A stretch of 64,000 bases of DNA from Sisyra terminalis (Eukaryota; Arthropoda; Insecta; Neuroptera; Sisyridae): assembly GCA_958496175.1 (NCBI GenBank), contig OY292280.1, positions 6,014,001-6,078,000 of the forward strand. The letters run 5' to 3'. The position numbers were made by a program, and so were the translations under genes. Under the pieces are notes generated by a model. That model was not told the origin of the DNA. It was given only the letters and a program-made list of their open reading frames with translations, and ran no database searches. Position 1 is the first letter of the stretch. Every line of letters starts with the position of its first letter. Positions 58,746 to 64,000 of the stretch are shown in pieces.

Positions 58746-59621
58746 ATTTAATTAACCTTAGAGTCGCTAAAAGACCTAAGTAATTATAAAGCGGTAAATA
58801 ACAAATAAAAAAAGATTTAACAGCATAAAACTTTAAGACAATTAAAATTGAACATTTTATTTGACTGCGTCATTTTTTTGTTGTTAGAAATCACAAGAAG
58901 TAAACTAAAGAAATTGCGAAAAGTTTAGTGTGTAATTCATTGAAATATTCACCTAAATTTAAAATAGATCAAATACAAGTTTTGATTTACAGATGCATAA
59001 AGATTGAATATTCCAAGTAAGTATAGGACAGTTTCTTACAAAGTGGTAAATGGATCAATAAATGCAACATGTTAAAAGATATGACAATAAAATTGCCATA
59101 AACCTAAAATTACAAATTCAAAAAGAAACCATGCTTTAAAGTCATATTCCAGTTAAAATTCGTACAATTTATACGAAGACCTTTCACGATGATACTTAAT
59201 CGAAAATTAGACAAAAACATTAATTCTTGAAAATCCTTTTTGTTTGGTTCTTATTTTAGCACTTTTGAGAAGTTAATAATATATGTAAATCCGTAATTTT
59301 CGAATTTATAGATCGTATTTTCTTGCATTGATTAGAAAAAATATGACAAACATGATCTTATTTGGAAGTTTTGGTTTCGGCCGAAACTGGGAATGATGCC
59401 AAAATTCGGCTTCGGTTTCGGCCGTAAAAACTAATTTCGGTCGGACACTATATATTTGTATTACATTTAGTATTGGTATGGTCGTTTCTGTGCCTTATAT
59501 CTGGACATCACCGTAGTTACGGCACTAATCGCCATGGATATTTTCTTCTAATGAAAAATTAATATGGCTTTTCCTATTAGCATCGCAAATTCATCGATGT
59601 TCTCATTGTAATCAATAAATT

Positions 59622-59677
59622 GGCTCAAGTGTACTTTAGCACACCCACAATCTGGCAACGTTACATTTTCGACATTG
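59622..59677. mobile_element. GG...CC MITE, truncated copy E
   Basis: The first ~56 bp of the element (GGCTCAAGTGTACTTTAGCA to ttttcgac), ending abruptly at the left arm of the 59678-60310 palindrome. Confidence 0.7.
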
Positions 59678-60310
59678 TATCTTTTTCAAAAGAAACATTT
59701 ACTAGATTCTTTAGAAATATTCAATAGAAACAATAATAAAAAACCCCTGACCACCAAAAATATTATTATTATGTCAATCCAGATTCATGTCAGAATCTGA
59801 TTCAAATCAGATTCGCCAGATTATTGAACAAAGGGGATGAATTGAAAAATGTTTCTTATGATTTTTGGAATTTAAAATTTCTCCGTACTAAATTTTAACA
59901 ATTTATTGGCTCAAGTGTACTTTAGCACACCCACAATCTGGCAACGTTACATTTTCGACTTGGTTTTTAATTTAATTCGCGATTAAATCGGTCCATAATG
60001 AAAATTTTGCCACAAGAGAGAGAATTATACCATATTAGAATTGAATAAACAAAAATATCGCGAATTAAATTAAAAACCAAGTCGAAAATGTAACGTTGCC
60101 AGATTGTGGGTGTACTAAAGTACACTTGAGCCAATAAATTGTTAAAATTTAGTACGGAGAAATTTTAAATTCCAAAAATCATAAGCAACATTTTTCAATT
60201 CATCCCCTTTGTTCAATCGAGTTATTTTTGGTGGTCAGGGGTTCTTTATTATTGTTTCTATTGAATATTTCTAAAGAATCTATTAAATGTTTCTTTTGAA
60301 AAAGATACTT
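59678..60310. repeat. Palindrome around GG...CC MITE copy D
   Basis: Left arm about 59678-59907, right arm about 60133-60305. Inverse pairs include the ccctgaccaccaaaaat row and its inverse atttttggtggtcaggg, and tctttagaaatattcaatag. A left-side insert near 59765-59820 is not matched on the right. A truncated MITE (59622-59677) abuts the left arm. Confidence 0.75.
59908..60132. mobile_element. 225-bp GG...CC palindromic MITE, copy D
   Basis: GGCTCAAGTGTACTTTAGCA...GTACACTTGAGCC, 225 bp, the most symmetric copy. The flanks are inverse copies (aatttatt/aataaatt) because it is the centre of a larger palindrome. Confidence 0.82.
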
Positions 60311-62050
60311 TAAGATTGTAGAACTATTAATCTTAGTTATCGAAATATTAAACGGAATTTTGGAAACGAAGAAGGTTGAGGTGTTGGACGATGACTTAAG
60401 TTTCAGGAAAAGAAAAATAACAAAACACTAATAAGAATTCAAAACTTTCCTATCTAAGATCCTATTTTAAGTTCTTTTTAGAAAGTATCTAGGATACTAG
60501 GTACTTTTTGCCCAAAAATAAAGGATTTAAGATAGAGTTACTTAGATACTTTAAATTAACTAAGATACTTTTTTTCTGACAATTCTAAGGATCAATCAAG
60601 TTCCGGAAAAGGAAAAATAACGAAGGAATAATAAGAATTATCTCCAACAAAGCTGGACAAGGATCACCCACTATGTGTTTCATTAAATTGTCTGGCGAAA
60701 AGCTTGATCCAGTGAATTGGGACAAACCAATGTTTATCTTCGGATAAACCGAAGTTGACTGAAGGGAAAAATAATTAATTCCCAATTTTTATATAGGACG
60801 ATAAGATGTGCTTGAAGTGTAATATGAATTCTCCGGAAAACTTTGAAATTGGAGAGTTAAGAAAGTTAAATTACAAACTAGGAAGTATTGAGGATAGAAT
60901 GAAAAAAAAACAATTATTTGTGGATAAAAAGAAAAGATAATTGAATAGTTTACATTCCGTGCACCCTATACCTAATACCAATGCCTAAATCCGCTCTTAT
61001 AATGATTTTTAAAGGACTTGTTACTTTTATTATCTATTACCAGAAAATTATCACTATGGAATTCCATAACGATTTAGGATCCACTTACGCTGTAATATTA
61101 AATTAGGTATTTTTTAACTATGAATAAAATTAAACCGTTTTGGGTTTCTTTGTTTCATTATTAGGCTAAATATAATTTATATAAAATATTTTTTTCCAGA
61201 TTTTATGTATCAATTTAATTAATTGCTTCCCAATTTCGCTACGTTTCGTCACGTATCGTAACTTCCTCAGGCGTCTACTACATAAACATATAAAAGATAA
61301 TACTTATACCTTCAAATAATAAATATTTAACACAAACGTCATAAAACCTGAAAAATTTATTTTATGAATATTTATATGAGATCTGAGGATATTATAGTAC
61401 AGTATTTACAACGAGGATATTAACCTCAAAAAGCAAGGTTTATTTATTTTTATTCTTTTTATGTATTTTTTAACATTGTTATCTTAGTTTTATGCTGAAC
61501 GGCCAAAATTAATTTATTTGTGTAATTTGGCTTTGAACAACATGCATTGTTATTATGTTTTAGTTCTCCTGAAGAAGTTGGATAATAAATACCAACGAAA
61601 CGTTGAGATGATGTGAAAATTTAACATCTTATTATTTGAGTTCAAGTTTCCATGCATATTATTAATTATTATATAATAGTTTAATATAATGAATAATAGG
61701 AATCTAGAAAGAATTTCTGATTCATTCCAGAATTAAATACAATTTTTGGAACACTAATTTGTAAAAGTAAAAAAGGATTTAAAAAATTGATTTTACGAAA
61801 TAAGTATCTATTCATTTTAAAGAAGAAGAACAAATGAATCATGAGCAATACTTTAGGGTGTTCTTTCTGCCTAACGGCAGATTGTTTCCCGCGTGGTTGC
61901 ATTCTTCTCTTCAGGATCGTCTATCCCTGACGATTTTCCTTAAATTATGATTATGATTTTCCTTAAATTATGATAGTTTATTCCTTGTTTCAATATCACA
62001 ATTAGTTTTCTTCCCATTTTCTTAGGATTTTTCAGTTTCCAGTCTGTAAC

Positions 62051-63451
62051 ATCAACAATGGTTGTTTTTTTTTTGAATGATCTTCTTGGATTTTAAATCT
62101 TAAGTAATAAATGAATTGGATTGAGGACCATTTTCTTAGGATTTTCCAGTTTCCTCTCTGTAACATCAACAATGGTTGTGTATACAATATATAGGATATA
62201 TTGTGGTCCAATTTATGTAGTATAATTTAATGTAATAATATATAAAAATCATACGATAAACATAAATTTGAACAGAAGTTTAAACAAAAATATTCGTGAC
62301 ATATTGCCCAGATACGAATTTCGATTGCCAAGCAACCTTCCTCAGTGGTCATCAAGTAGTTTGGATCACTCCGTAACTGCTTATATTTATCCGTAACTGA
62401 AAAAATAATTCATTGCAAAATGTGTATGTAAACAAGGAATGAGCCCTTTAAAGACCAATAAAGAATTTCCTTCTAAAGAAATCTAAAGATTTTTCTTATT
62501 TTATATATTTTTATTATAATGATTTCAAAATGCCATTTTTAACAGAGGTAAGTTAATTCTTTCTCTTAGACTTTATCGTCAAAAATCAAATAGGTTCCCT
62601 TTTGTTGGTAAATTTTAAATTATTTTTCCGAGTGAAAAACTCCTTATATTTACACACTTTTAGACAAAAGATTTAGAGATTTTCCGACCTGTTATTAACA
62701 ATAGAAACATTTCAAAATAAAATCAGCTATGTTCAGCAAATTTGCATTTTTTGAGCGGAATCAGTAACAAGTGCATTAAATTTATATGATAATAAACTCT
62801 GATTTCAGTGTGTATACAATATATAGGATATATTGCGGTCCAATTTATGTAGTATAATTTAATATCAATGGTGAATCATCACAAAGCAGTTACGGAGTGA
62901 TCCAAACTACTTGATGACCACTGAGGAAGATTGCTGGGCAATCGAATTACGTATCTGGGCAATACGTCACGAATATTTTTGTTTGAACTTATGTTTATGG
63001 TATGATTTTTATATTAAATTATACAGCAAATTTGCATTTTTTGAGCGGAACCGTGAATAAACTCTGATTTCAGTGTGTATACAATATGTAGGATATATTG
63101 CGGTCCAATTTATGTAGTATAATTTAATATCAATGGTGAATCATCACAAAGCAGTTACAGAGTGATCCAAACTACTTGATGACCACTAATGAAGCTTGCT
63201 TGACAATCGAATTACGTATCTGGGCAATACGTCACGAATATTTTTGTTTGAACTTATGTTTATGGTATGATTTTTATATTAAATTATACTACATAAATTG
63301 GACCGCAATATATCCTATATATTGTATACACAGTATAACTGTAAAAAGTCAGCGAAAAAATCTTATTTTGATTATCAACAATGGTTGTTTTTTTTTTGAA
63401 TGATCTTCTTGGATTTTAAATCGTAAGTAATAAATGAATTGGATTGAGGAT
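62051..63451. repeat. Rearranged repeat block with direct and inverted units
   Basis: Bounded by direct copies of a ~77-bp sequence (62051-62127 and 63374-63451; tcttcttggattttaaatc). Inside are two direct units with a 265-bp period (from about 62811 and 63076; tgtatacaatat and ttggtccgcaat-type rows) and an inverted copy of the same unit at 62176-62400. No coding capacity. Confidence 0.65.
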
Positions 63452-64000
63452 AATATACCTTTTTGAAAAACAATAATAGTCTATTGTGAATAATTACCTA
63501 CAACCTTGTTCTAGATCATTGATTGCCAATATTTTGTTTGAAACGATTGATTCAGAATGGTGAACTTGAACTTAGAATTAATCCTTTGGTATTGACACCA
63601 TAACAATCGATTACCTGTAATTGTCTTGAATATGAGATGGGAATTTATTTCGCAATTAAATACAACAAATGATTGAGGGTTTTGTGATTGAAAACGGACA
63701 TGAGAGTTTAAAAATATCCGGAGGGGGAGCGGTTGGTCGGTGAAAATCCGCGAGAAAATTTGTTGAAAATAAATTGGCGGTAATAAGAGCTTTTTGTCGT
63801 GTAATAAAATGTTACGATTTACAATTGAACTTTTTAACAACGAAAATAGAAAATCCAAAAATGATTTTCTTTTAATAGAATGTGAAAACATCCTGACGAT
63901 GTGTTTTTTTTTCGCTAGTTTTTCCTCGTTTTCGCTCGCATCCGTTGATCGGGTGGGCGCTTCACTTGAGAACTGTTATTTTTCTCTTTTGCAAAAATAA

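Larger units (their letters stand above)
58746..64000. other. Repeat-rich spacer right of DSTYK
   Basis: No gene recognised. Contents: GG...CC MITE and fragment in a nested palindrome (59622-60310), degenerate agtatct repeats at 60450-60570, a gaaacgttgagatg/gaagaagttgg repeat at 61240-61620 related to 55010-55170, and a rearranged repeat block at 62051-63451. The last 300 bp become locally more GC-rich and may approach another gene's promoter, but nothing can be called. Confidence 0.55.

Noticed and set aside
63511..63891. 126-codon minus-strand open frame near the right edge
   Set aside because: No recognisable domain, biased toward AT-rich codons, and no neighbouring exons; cannot be told from chance.
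63794..64000. Plus-strand open frame ending at the window edge
   Set aside because: No homology and it ends in a stop at the edge. It might lie in a promoter or leader of a gene beyond the window, but there is no support.

Overview
This is a eukaryotic, AT-rich, intron-containing window from an arthropod, most likely an insect. The order cannot be fixed from the sequence. The basis is four animal housekeeping or signalling genes with short GT-AG introns, together with insect-type mobile elements (Helitron ends, a jockey-like LINE, Tc1-like and hAT-like DNA transposons). All four gene models were joined by hand. In each the exon lengths sum to a multiple of three and the protein runs in register with its animal family.

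Layout: (1) 1-21619, plus strand: a HUWE1 HECT E3 ubiquitin ligase, complete except for about 45 N-terminal codons lying left of the window; 20 exons, 4071 visible residues. (2) 21620-25870: its 3' UTR, repeat-rich spacer, then the vig/SERBP1 promoter. (3) 25873-35837, plus strand: the vig/SERBP1/HABP4 mRNA- and ribosome-binding protein, 5 exons, 442 residues, with two long hAT-like foldbacks in its introns. (4) 35838-42356: spacer holding a degenerate Tc1-like transposon with its own intron and a nested hAT MITE, then a 5'-truncated jockey-like LINE. (5) 43423-45533, minus strand: eIF2B delta (EIF2B4), 3 exons, 455 residues. (6) 45534-49344: spacer with a non-autonomous Helitron. (7) 49345-58312, plus strand: DSTYK dual-specificity kinase, 9 exons, 886 residues, with a 3.3 kb intron built almost entirely of nested inverted repeats. 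(8) 58313-64000: repeat-rich spacer with another nested palindrome.

The genes are not an operon or a pathway cluster. HUWE1 handles protein turnover, vig/SERBP1 dormant ribosomes and mRNA or RISC binding, EIF2B4 translation initiation and stress control, and DSTYK kinase signalling. Most of the unusual structure is in introns and spacers: several MITE families recur across different genes, with 8-bp or TA target-site duplications that can be read by eye. I found no CRISPR array, no rRNA gene, no convincing intact tRNA, no viral gene and no unknown protein-coding system. The best candidates for new biology are the long near-perfect hairpins inside transcribed introns, possible sources of hairpin RNA and siRNA, and a 225-bp GG...CC-ended MITE family for which an apparent empty site is also present in the window.
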